5,282 nucleotides of DNA from Planctomycetaceae bacterium (lineage in GTDB: Bacteria > Planctomycetota > Planctomycetia > Pirellulales > Pirellulaceae). The notes under the pieces are model-generated. The model searched no databases. It was not told where the DNA came from and was given only the letters and a program-made list of their open reading frames with translations. Positions within the stretch are counted from its first letter, which is position 1. The number at the start of each line of letters is the position of its first letter. This document shows positions 1-5,242 of the stretch, piece after piece. Location of the stretch: contig REEF01000348.1 of assembly GCA_007695205.1 (NCBI GenBank), positions 1 through 5,282 on the forward strand, read 5' to 3'. A program made the translations under genes and the position numbers.

Positions 1-77
1 CCGCCTGGAGTGCCCTGGCTGCAGCCGGTCAGCGCCGCCAACGTCATCACTGCCAAACCTGTAAATAGACTCTTCAT
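1..77 (-). CDS. N-terminal fragment of a lipoprotein, cut by the window edge
   Basis: Reading the minus strand from the ATG at 77-75 gives 25 codons that run off the left edge. They begin MKSLFTGLAVMTLAALTGC and continue SQGTPGG. This is a typical lipoprotein signal peptide: a lysine near the start, a hydrophobic core (residues 4-16), and the lipobox LTGC with the lipidated cysteine at residue 19. The product is therefore probably exported and anchored to a membrane by signal peptidase II processing. GAGGAG at 90-85, seven bases before the ATG, is a strong ribosome-binding site and supports this start. The Gly/Pro-rich stretch after the cysteine is a usual flexible linker. Similar starts occur, as far as I recall, in small Planctomycetota lipoproteins. 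The mature domain lies outside the window, so no function can be assigned. A terminator separates it from the sulfur operon, so it is probably a separate transcription unit. Confidence 0.72.
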   Translation of the reverse strand, partial: MKSLFTGLAVMTLAALTGCSQGTPG

Positions 78-228
78 GCGTAATCTCCTCACGTTAAAGA
101 TTGGGACCCAGCCGCACCCGCAACTTGCGAAATTGGCTCGAATCCCAGGGTCAGCTCTTCTGTTCTTCGTTATTCAACCGACTTCAGCACGTCCGGAAGA
201 TCAAATCTTTCGCACATCTCCAAGAACG

Positions 229-278
229 AAAAAAGCCGACGTGGCGGCATACCTGCAGGCATTCCTCCACGTCGGCTT
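229..278 (-). terminator. Rho-independent terminator-like hairpin, left copy
   Basis: Arms 276-258 and 253-235 form a 10-bp GC-rich base stem (GCCGACGTGG with CCACGTCGGC). An upper part follows with two A·G mismatches, one G·U pair and a TGCA loop. Six Ts (234-229 on the minus strand) come directly after the stem. The T-run is on the minus-strand 3' side only, so it should stop leftward transcription, including readthrough from the SulP gene. The G·U pair (260/251) forms only in minus-strand RNA, which also supports that direction. Confidence 0.82.
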
Positions 279-290
279 ACTCGTCAATCA

Positions 291-313
291 GCCCCCCAGC
301 ATGGCTGGGTTGC
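291..313 (-). other. Second hairpin of the repeated element, left copy
   Basis: In minus-strand RNA the arms GCAACCCAGC and GCUGGGGGGC pair over ten positions with two A·G mismatches, around a CAU loop. The pair at 298/306 is A-T here (on the plus strand) and G-C in the other copy, a compensatory double change. The hairpin sits between the small open frame and the terminator. Confidence 0.55.
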
Positions 314-324
314 CGCTTATCTAG

Positions 325-387
325 TCATCCGATAGTTTCGTTGAAGCGTCGCAGTCGATTGCTCGGCGACTCTTCCATTGCGATCAT
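325..387 (-). CDS. Possible 20-residue small protein in the left repeat
   Basis: An ATG at 387-385 opens a frame of 20 codons ending in TGA at 327-325. The peptide starts MIAMEESPSNRLRRFNE. The same frame, start and stop are kept in the other copy, where S9 becomes W, T18 becomes I and I19 becomes V, plus one silent proline change. An in-frame TAG lies four codons upstream, so this is not the tail of a longer gene. There is no clear Shine-Dalgarno sequence, and the substitutions are not strongly biased to third positions. The preserved frame may simply follow from sequence identity, so coding status is uncertain. Confidence 0.28.
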   Translation of the reverse strand: MIAMEESPSNRLRRFNETIG

Positions 388-427
388 TCTAAGCTGCTAA
401 GCGGCAAAGGCAAGAGGAGATTTCCGC

Positions 428-440
428 AAATTTATAAAGG
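428..440 (-). promoter_or_regulatory. Possible -10 element (TATAAA) next to the left repeat
   Basis: The minus strand reads TATAAA at 436-431, in an AT-rich patch within GC-rich sequence. A start site six to eight bases further on would fall at about 423-425, just inside the 5' border of the repeated element (427). That would make the element a transcript of about 195-200 nt ending at the T-run at 229. At a 17-base spacing the -35 position reads GTCAAT, a poor match, so the evidence is the -10 match and its position only. Confidence 0.27.
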
Positions 441-483
441 CCTGTTTCCTTCGATTGACGCGCAGCACGCCCAGACCGAGCAC

Positions 484-512
484 GGCCGTCGCCAACTTTC
501 CTGACGACGGCC
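484..512 (-). other. 8-bp inverted repeat downstream of the SulP gene
   Basis: GGCCGTCG (484-491) and CGACGGCC (505-512) are perfectly complementary around a 13-base spacer, 53 nt beyond the SulP stop. No T-run follows on the minus strand, so it is not a standard intrinsic terminator. It could protect the 3' end of the operon mRNA or be a protein site. The terminator at 276-229 is the better candidate for the operon end. Confidence 0.45.
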
Positions 513-564
513 CCACACTGATCATCTCCACCGGGCGAAACCTCCAAGGCTGGCGCGATAGCGC

Positions 565-2373
565 TCACCATGTCGGCGGCTTATTGGTCAAAGCGGCCAT
601 TGCCTCGTGCGTGCTCAAAAAGACGTGATCTTCACCTAACTCGCCGATCAAGCCGGCTCGGTGAAGCTGGTCCAATACCGGACCTTTTACGTCCGCCAGA
701 TGAAACGCAACGCCGGCGTCCTGTAGTCGCGCGATGAGTTCACGAAGCGTCTCCACCGCGCTGGCGTCGACGTAGTTGATGCCGCTGCCGACCAGCAGGA
801 GATGCTCGACTGCGGGATGCTCAGCGACCTTGTCCAGCAGCGCGTCTTCCAGGTACTTGGTGTTTGCGAAATAGAGGCTTTCATCGACTCGAATCGCCAG
901 CACCGCGGGATGGGTCGTCACTTCACGCCGTTGCACGTTGCGGAAACTCTCACTGTTGCCCAGCCGACCAACGACGGCGATGTGAGGCCGGCTGGTCCGC
1001 CAAAGAAACAGGCCCAGTGAGGTGCCCATGCCGACCAGAACTCCGATCTCGATTCCCAGCGCAAATACGGCGACAAAGGTGACGACCAGTGCGAACGCAT
1101 CGGCCTTGTTTGAACGCCACAGGCGGAACGGCATTCGCCAGTCGACGAGCGATGCCACAGCGACGACAATTACCGCGGCGAGCACGGCGTGCGGGATGTA
1201 GTAGAACATCGGCGTCAAGAACGCCACGGTCAAGGCGACCAGCGTGGCCGTGCCGACCGACGCCAAGGGCGTCTTGGCGCCGGCTTCGAAGTTGACGACC
1301 GAGCGACTGAAGCCGCCGGTGACCGGATAGCCGCCGGTGAATGAGGCCCCGACGTTGGCGACGCCGAGCGCGATCAGTTCCTGGTTGGCGTCGACCTTCT
1401 GGCGGCGGCGGCTGGCCAGGGTCTGGGAGATGGCGATGCTTTCCATATAGCCGACGAAAACGACGACCAGAGCCGCTTTGAAAAGCGTGCCGAGTTGATC
1501 CCACGCAGCGGTAGGCCAAGACAGCGGTGGCAGTCCGGTGGGGATTTCGCCGACCACCTTCACATTGGCCTCCTTGTTCAGCTCCATGATGCCGACCAGA
1601 AGCGTGGCGACGAGCACGGCGACCAAGGGACCGCTCTTGGCCACAGCGATCGCCAGCGGCTTGGCGACTCCGACTCGCTGCAGCAAATCTTTGAGGCCGA
1701 ATTGAAAGAACAGGAGAATGCCGATACTTCCAGCGCCCAGCCCGAGAGTGACGACATTTGTCGCCGACAGTCCGCGGGCGAGTTCCATGAACACTTGATA
1801 CGGACGTTCGGGTCGGTCGAGAGCGATGCCCAGGAGGTGCTTTGCCTGGCCGAAGCCAATCACCAACGCCGCGGCGCTGGTGAATCCGGAAATGACCGGG
1901 TGGCTGAGGAAGTTTACGAGAAATCCCAGACGGGCGATCCCCATCACCACCTGCAAGAGGCCGACGAGCAGGGCCAGAAACAGAGCGAGGTTCACGTAGT
2001 CGGCTGCGCCCGCGGTGGCCAGCGGCGCCAAGACGCTGGCTGTTATCAAAGAAACCATGGCCACCGGCCCGACCGCCAGAACTCGGCTACTTCCTAGCAG
2101 TGCGTACAGCAGGAGCGGCAGGATGCTGGCGTAGAGACCGACCTGGAGCGGCAATCCGGCGAGCATGGCATACGCCATGCTCTGCGGCACGAGCATGATC
2201 GCCACAACGGCTGCGGCCATCAGGTCGCCCGCGATGTCGGCGCGTCCGTACCGAGGCAACCATTCGAAGATGGGCAGGAAACTCGCAATTCGCCAGCCGC
2301 TCGCGAGTTCCGAGTGGTCTGTCCACGCGGCAGACAACGGTTCGGACTTCTGGCTTGGCTTGCTCGTTACCAT
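565..2373 (-). CDS. SulP-family inorganic anion transporter with STAS domain
   Basis: This 602-residue inner-membrane protein has the usual SulP length and order. A soluble N-terminus leads to the family signature at about 49-115, including VPQSMAYAMLAGLP (62-75), GLYAS (79-83) and VGPVAMVSL (101-109). Roughly a dozen hydrophobic segments extend to residue 458. A later conserved patch lies around 344-361 (ASFTGGYPVTGGFSRSVV). A cytoplasmic STAS domain covers about 488-597. In its loop the sequence is DASAV (536-540), without serine directly after the aspartate where SpoIIAA-type STAS domains are phosphorylated. SulP proteins move sulfate, bicarbonate, dicarboxylates or other anions. Substrate cannot be read from sequence, but the neighbouring genes favour sulfate or sulfite. 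The ATG at 2373 lies six bases after the stop of the preceding gene, with only a weak ribosome-binding sequence, so translational coupling is likely. It is the last gene of the operon. Confidence 0.93.
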   Translation of the reverse strand: MVTSKPSQKSEPLSAAWTDHSELASGWRIASFLPIFEWLPRYGRADIAGDLMAAAVVAIMLVPQSMAYAMLAGLPLQVGLYASILPLLLYALLGSSRVLAVGPVAMVSLITASVLAPLATAGAADYVNLALFLALLVGLLQVVMGIARLGFLVNFLSHPVISGFTSAAALVIGFGQAKHLLGIALDRPERPYQVFMELARGLSATNVVTLGLGAGSIGILLFFQFGLKDLLQRVGVAKPLAIAVAKSGPLVAVLVATLLVGIMELNKEANVKVVGEIPTGLPPLSWPTAAWDQLGTLFKAALVVVFVGYMESIAISQTLASRRRQKVDANQELIALGVANVGASFTGGYPVTGGFSRSVVNFEAGAKTPLASVGTATLVALTVAFLTPMFYYIPHAVLAAVIVVAVASLVDWRMPFRLWRSNKADAFALVVTFVAVFALGIEIGVLVGMGTSLGLFLWRTSRPHIAVVGRLGNSESFRNVQRREVTTHPAVLAIRVDESLYFANTKYLEDALLDKVAEHPAVEHLLLVGSGINYVDASAVETLRELIARLQDAGVAFHLADVKGPVLDQLHRAGLIGELGEDHVFLSTHEAMAALTNKPPTW

Positions 2374-2379
2374 AGCTTC

Positions 2380-2994
2380 TCAGGGCGTCGGATCCACGAA
2401 GACGTGAATTGCCGCCAATACAAGAACCAACACCGTCGCCAAGACGGGAATCAACACTCGCGGTTTCAGGTTCAACACTCGGTCAAGCGTCAACACGCCG
2501 CGGTCGCCCCAGCGATTCACCGTGCGAGCAAGCCAGCCCGACGCCTCGGCGAAAACGTAGGACCCGGCCATCAGGCCGAGTAGGACGGCGATGGCATCGA
2601 GGTTGCCTTGTCCCAAGGCTGCTGCGCCGGTACCCGGACAGTAGGCTGCCAGGCCAAAGCCGATGCCGAACAGCATCCCGCCCAGCATATTGGCTCCGTA
2701 GCGGGTGGGCTTGATGTGGAGCTTGACCAGCCCGGCAGTGTGCAGCGCGTAGATACCGATCATGCCCACGACCACGGCCGACATCATCACCTTGACGACC
2801 GTGAAATCCTTGAGCAAGAGCATGCCGATCAGGACCTCGTACTTCGCGACGCCGCCTTTTTGCAACAAAAAACCGAAGATCACGCCGAAAAAGAACCCGA
2901 GTCCAAGCTGGACTGCCCGGTTTTCCGGCGGACCGTCCGGCCGGGGATCTTCGTTCCTGGTCGGGTTGTTGTTTTTGGTTTCCTCTTGTGCCAT
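2380..2994 (-). CDS. YeeE/YedE-type half-size membrane protein with CPGTG motif (DUF6691-like)
   Basis: The 204-residue protein has a hydrophilic N-terminus (1-26, rich in Asn, Glu and Pro). About five hydrophobic segments follow (roughly 28-46, 67-86, 103-121, 132-151 and 179-200). The family mark is LAAYCPGTGAAALGQG (115-130), with C119 the probable functional cysteine. LQKGGVAKYEV (44-54) and the KPTRYGANMLGG stretch (95-106) are also typical. It matches one half of the YeeE/YedE sulfur-transport fold; in full-length members such as TsuA, conserved cysteines carry thiosulfate through the membrane. With the adjacent half it probably forms a two-subunit transporter, like the PmpA/PmpB-type pairs near persulfide dioxygenases. 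The ATG at 2994 was chosen because an upstream in-frame start at 3042 would overlap the end of the previous gene. Its ribosome-binding sequence is weak, and the gap to the preceding stop is 16 nt. Confidence 0.9.
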   Translation of the reverse strand: MAQEETKNNNPTRNEDPRPDGPPENRAVQLGLGFFFGVIFGFLLQKGGVAKYEVLIGMLLLKDFTVVKVMMSAVVVGMIGIYALHTAGLVKLHIKPTRYGANMLGGMLFGIGFGLAAYCPGTGAAALGQGNLDAIAVLLGLMAGSYVFAEASGWLARTVNRWGDRGVLTLDRVLNLKPRVLIPVLATVLVLVLAAIHVFVDPTP

Positions 2995-3010
2995 GATTTC
3001 ACCACTTTCT

Positions 3011-3607
3011 TCAGGCGTAGAACAGAAGCATCGCGGTGGCAATTCCGCCGACGAAGAAGCCCAGCAGCGCTATCCACGAGCCGACGGAAAGTTGCATCGT
3101 GCCGCTGATGCCGTGTCCGCTGGTGCAACCGCCTGCCATCCGCGCGCCAAAGGCCATCAGGCCGCCGCCGAGAAAGCCAACAGCCATCCTCAGCCAGACA
3201 CTTTCGCCGAACCGCTCCGCCCACATCGGCGGTAGCCAGCGGCCGGTGATTTCGCCACCGCTCCATGCCGCCAGGAACGCACCTACGATCACACCGATCA
3301 CCAGCGCCACTTGCCAGTCGATCTTGGAGGCTTTCTTGTCTGCGTAGAAGTGCAAGGAATCGGTATGCCGCGGGGCGATCCGCCGGCCGATCAGTCCGGC
3401 AACGTTCGCAAAGGCGGTTGACGCGCCCAGCGGTTTGGCACTGAAGTAAAACGTGCACATGCTGAGCACGCCGATCAACACCCCCACCAGGTACGGCGAC
3501 CAGGCAGGGCCCGTCGCACCCGGGTCAACTGCCTCGGTTTGGGCGAGGGCAAGCATCGGCGTCGCGAAGATCAGCCCGATCGCCTGAAGCACGTTGCGAC
3601 TTGACAT
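3011..3607 (-). CDS. YeeE/YedE-type half-size sulfur transporter with GGCTSGHGISG motif
   Basis: The 198-residue membrane protein contains the YeeE/YedE (Sulf_transp) signature GGCTSGHGISG (159-169), with C161 the likely sulfur-relay cysteine. A first-half motif SAKPLGASTAFAN (56-68) follows C51. Hydrophobic segments are at about 5-22, 37-55, 97-117, 138-158 and 176-197. The first could be a cleavable signal peptide (ALA before QTEA) or a membrane helix. At about half the length of full YeeE/YedE proteins, it needs a partner, and the next gene is the obvious one. The expected role is movement of thiosulfate or a related sulfur species across the inner membrane; direction is not known. The start is well supported: AAGGAG at 3620-3615 lies seven bases before the ATG at 3607. 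The gene begins 36 nt after the dioxygenase stop. Confidence 0.92.
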   Translation of the reverse strand: MSSRNVLQAIGLIFATPMLALAQTEAVDPGATGPAWSPYLVGVLIGVLSMCTFYFSAKPLGASTAFANVAGLIGRRIAPRHTDSLHFYADKKASKIDWQVALVIGVIVGAFLAAWSGGEITGRWLPPMWAERFGESVWLRMAVGFLGGGLMAFGARMAGGCTSGHGISGTMQLSVGSWIALLGFFVGGIATAMLLFYA

Positions 3608-3643
3608 TCTTCAACTCCTTCATGGTTCGGTTGACATGTCACG

Positions 3644-5017
3644 TCAATCTCCAAGAATCACCTGACACTCCACGTGAGAGCACGCCGACATCGATCCGAG
3701 GCAAACCTCGACGGGTTCCAGGTTCTGGCGTCTGAGGAACGCCGCCGCGATCATGGCCCGCTGGCCGCTCCTGCAAAACGTAGTGATCGGTCGGCGTCTC
3801 GGGATCTGTTCGAGCTTCGAGGGCAAATCGCCCACGTAGACATGAACCGCCGTGCGCAGATGGCCGGACTCGAACTCCTCCTTGCTGCGCACATCCAGCA
3901 GCGTGAAGCCAGCGCCATCGTCGAGCCGCTGTTCCAGGTCCGTAATGTGAATGGCCTCGACCCTGTCGTAGCCCCGTCCGCTCGTCTCCCAGGCGTGCAG
4001 CCCTCCGGCCAGGAAGCCGTCCACCCGGTCGTAGCCAATCCTAGTCAAGCCGCGCACCGCCTCCTCAATCTGCCTGTAGTCTTCGACAATCAAGCCGAGC
4101 GGCTGGTCGTAAGCGAGAAACATTCCGGCAAAGGCGGGCAGCATGCCCAGCGGAAGGGAGAAGCTCTTCGGCACGTGAGCGCCCGCATAAGCCTCGGGAC
4201 TGCGGATATCGACCACGAGCATCCCGCCGTCCGCGGCCCGGGCGAATTCGTCCGCAGAGAAAGGTTTCGGAATCGGCAATTGGTCCAGTGGCGGAGCCCC
4301 CTCCAAGTTGTATTTTTCCATCTGCCGGAAGTAAGGAGGCTGGAAGTGCTCTTCATTGACCTTGAAGCGGATGAACTCTTCACGACCTGTCTTCTGCAAC
4401 ACAGGGTTGTGCTTTCGCTCGTAGCCAAGTGTCGAAAAGTTGCGTTCCGCGATGCCGGAACCACACACCGAGCCCGCCCCGTGAGCAGGCCACAGGAGCA
4501 CATGATCGCCCAACGGCAAGAGCTTCCGAAAAATGCTGTCGTACAGCATCCCCGAGACTTCTTCAGCACGATCGGGGTAGAAGTCGGTGCGGCCCACATC
4601 ACCGATGAACAGGGCGTCGCCGGTGAATACACCCAGCGGGTCATCGCTGAACGCCAAGTCGCGATAGACGATCGAGATGCTCTCCATCGTATGGCCGGGT
4701 GTGTGGAGGATCGAGAGCTTGACGTTGCCCAGTTGGAACTCGTCACCCTCGTTCACCGGGTTGCCGTATTGGAAGTCGAGCTGACTGCCATGGTAGATTT
4801 CAGCTCCGGTGCGCCGGGCCAACTCGAGCGAGCCGATGACGTAGTCCTCGTTGCGATGCGTCTCGAAGATGTGGGTGATCTTCGCCCCCCGGCGGTGGGC
4901 GATTTCCAGATACTCGCTGACATCACGGCGGGGATCGATGACCGATGCCCGGCCGCCGTCTCCAAAGATGTACGACAAGTGCGCCACTCCGGGCGTGTAA
5001 AGCGTTTTCATGAACAT
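3644..5017 (-). CDS. Metallo-beta-lactamase-fold protein with two rhodanese domains (persulfide dioxygenase-like)
   Basis: From the ATG at 5017 the protein has 457 residues and is probably cytoplasmic, with no signal peptide. Residues 1-240 are an ETHE1-like metallo-beta-lactamase fold. The usual HxHxDH is changed to HRNEDY (54-59), but the three iron ligands expected for persulfide dioxygenases appear intact: H54, H109 (HTPGHT) and D134 (FTGDALFIGD). H179 (WPAHG) is also present. A first rhodanese domain (about 252-350) has no catalytic cysteine and is probably structural. The second (about 355-457) has an active-site loop CRSGQR with C415. Known relatives oxidise glutathione persulfide or similar to sulfite, and the rhodanese part can move sulfane sulfur to thiosulfate or other acceptors. 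As first gene of the operon it sets the theme of sulfide and persulfide detoxification. The frame is open back to 5125, but that start would lie inside the terminator hairpin. A GTG at 5023 is an alternative start. Confidence 0.92.
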   Translation of the reverse strand: MFMKTLYTPGVAHLSYIFGDGGRASVIDPRRDVSEYLEIAHRRGAKITHIFETHRNEDYVIGSLELARRTGAEIYHGSQLDFQYGNPVNEGDEFQLGNVKLSILHTPGHTMESISIVYRDLAFSDDPLGVFTGDALFIGDVGRTDFYPDRAEEVSGMLYDSIFRKLLPLGDHVLLWPAHGAGSVCGSGIAERNFSTLGYERKHNPVLQKTGREEFIRFKVNEEHFQPPYFRQMEKYNLEGAPPLDQLPIPKPFSADEFARAADGGMLVVDIRSPEAYAGAHVPKSFSLPLGMLPAFAGMFLAYDQPLGLIVEDYRQIEEAVRGLTRIGYDRVDGFLAGGLHAWETSGRGYDRVEAIHITDLEQRLDDGAGFTLLDVRSKEEFESGHLRTAVHVYVGDLPSKLEQIPRRRPITTFCRSGQRAMIAAAFLRRQNLEPVEVCLGSMSACSHVECQVILGD

Positions 5018-5082
5018 TGCCACTGCCGTCTCCTTTTCCTGTGAAAGAACCGCTCGTCCGAACCACCACGGCCGACAAGAAC
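5018..5082 (-). other. Short leader between the terminator hairpin and the dioxygenase gene
   Basis: These 65 bases separate the T-run of the right repeat from the first operon gene. Apart from the AGGAG site I find no convincing -35/-10 pair here. Either a promoter of unfamiliar type lies in this stretch, or the operon is transcribed from beyond the right edge through the terminator-like hairpin. Confidence 0.4.
5030..5034 (-). promoter_or_regulatory. Ribosome-binding site AGGAG that decides the dioxygenase start
   Basis: AGGAG lies 12 bases before the ATG at 5017 and six bases before an in-frame GTG at 5023. Spacing favours GTG; start-codon preference and the usual short N-terminus of this family favour ATG at 5017 (MFMKTLYTPG). 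A further ATG at 5011 is also in frame. The difference is at most four residues. The start at 5125 is ruled out in practice. Confidence 0.6.
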
Positions 5083-5133
5083 AAAAAAAGCCGACGTGGC
5101 GGAACACCCGGAGGTATTCCGCCACGTCGGCTT
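5083..5133 (-). terminator. Rho-independent terminator-like hairpin, right copy
   Basis: Arms 5131-5113 and 5108-5090 form a nearly perfect 19-bp stem with one U·G wobble in minus-strand RNA. It is closed by a C(UCCG)G loop of the very stable UNCG class and followed by seven Ts (5089-5083). This is an excellent intrinsic terminator for leftward transcription, yet it lies just upstream of the leftward dioxygenase gene. It must therefore end a preceding unit or act as an attenuator in the operon leader. Confidence 0.87.
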
Positions 5134-5145
5134 ACTCAACACCAA

Positions 5146-5168
5146 GCCCCCCGGCAGGGTCGGGGTGC
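5146..5168 (-). other. Second hairpin of the repeated element, right copy
   Basis: This has exactly the footprint of 291-313. Arms GCACCCCG and CGGGGGGC pair over eight positions with one A·G mismatch, leaving a seven-base loop. Inner and loop bases differ from the left copy while the outer GC clamp is kept, which fits a conserved fold more than a conserved sequence. Confidence 0.55.
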
Positions 5169-5179
5169 TCTCTATCTAG

Positions 5180-5242
5180 TCATCCGACAATTTCGTTGAA
5201 GCGTCGCAGTCGATTCCAGGGCGACTCTTCCATTGCGATCAT
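5180..5242 (-). CDS. Possible 20-residue small protein in the right repeat
   Basis: This counterpart of the frame at 387-325 starts with ATG at 5242-5240 and ends with TGA at 5182-5180. The peptide begins MIAMEESPWNRLRRFNE, with a charged, mildly basic centre and no signal peptide or membrane segment. A second in-frame ATG at codon 4 is an alternative start. If translated, it could act as a leader peptide before the terminator at 5131-5083, but it shows no run of one amino acid of the kind used in classical attenuation. Confidence 0.28.
   Translation of the reverse strand: MIAMEESPWNRLRRFNEIVG

Larger units (their letters stand above)
221..427 (-). repeat. Left copy of a 207-nt direct repeat with RNA-like layout
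   Basis: The sequence aligns without gaps to 5076-5282 at a constant offset of 4855. By hand count 26 of 207 positions differ, and 365-427 is identical to 5220-5282. Homology stops at about 221 on the left. On the right it reaches at least 427, where the partner copy meets the window end. On the minus strand the order is: a conserved 63-nt block, a 20-codon open frame (387-325), a hairpin (313-291), and a terminator-like hairpin with a T-run (276-229). Differences are concentrated in the hairpins (about 245-320), while the 5' block is frozen, so the parts are under different constraints. No transposase or terminal inverted repeat is visible. It lies 3' of the SulP gene, where it would stop operon transcription, and 5' of the lipoprotein gene. 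It could be a small RNA gene, a tiny-protein mRNA or a dispersed terminator cassette. Confidence 0.9.
78..564. other. Intergenic region between the SulP gene and the lipoprotein gene
   Basis: This 487-base stretch has no convincing full-size gene. From right to left (the direction of transcription) it holds a 3' flank of the SulP gene with an 8-bp inverted repeat (484-512), a TATAAA hexamer (436-431), the left copy of the repeated element (427-221) with its hairpins, and the 5' leader of the lipoprotein gene (about 220-78). I see no clear -35/-10 pair in the lipoprotein leader. Open frames of 99-104 codons on the plus strand (10-324 and 101-400) overlap the lipoprotein start or the terminator hairpin and look like chance. 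Confidence 0.7.

Noticed and set aside
125..165. tRNA T-arm-like string (CTCGAATCC on the plus strand, GGATTCGAG on the minus strand)
   Set aside because: The T-stem pairs poorly and no matching acceptor or anticodon arm is found on either strand, so neither a tRNA nor an attachment site can be supported.
10..400. Plus-strand open frames of 99-104 codons at the left end
   Set aside because: They cross the antisense lipoprotein start or the terminator hairpin, have no ribosome-binding site I can see, and the repeat's other copy does not preserve a matching reading frame through the variable hairpin.
221..427. CRISPR array
   Set aside because: There are only two copies, about 4.9 kb apart, with no regular spacers and no cas genes.
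389..571. 60-codon minus-strand frame between the SulP gene and the repeat
   Set aside because: It overlaps the end of the SulP gene, is low-complexity (Arg, Ala, Gly) with no domain, and spans the 484-512 inverted repeat. It looks like chance coding.
3674..5044. A 456-codon open frame on the plus strand opposite the dioxygenase gene
   Set aside because: It is antisense to a clearly recognisable enzyme over its whole length, its translation shows no familiar domain, and long antisense frames are common in GC-rich genes.
5018..5125. N-terminal extension of the dioxygenase gene to an ATG at 5125
   Set aside because: The extra 36 codons are read from the terminator hairpin and its T-run, while a ribosome-binding site sits at 5034-5030 and the family start (MFMKTLYTPG) is downstream.
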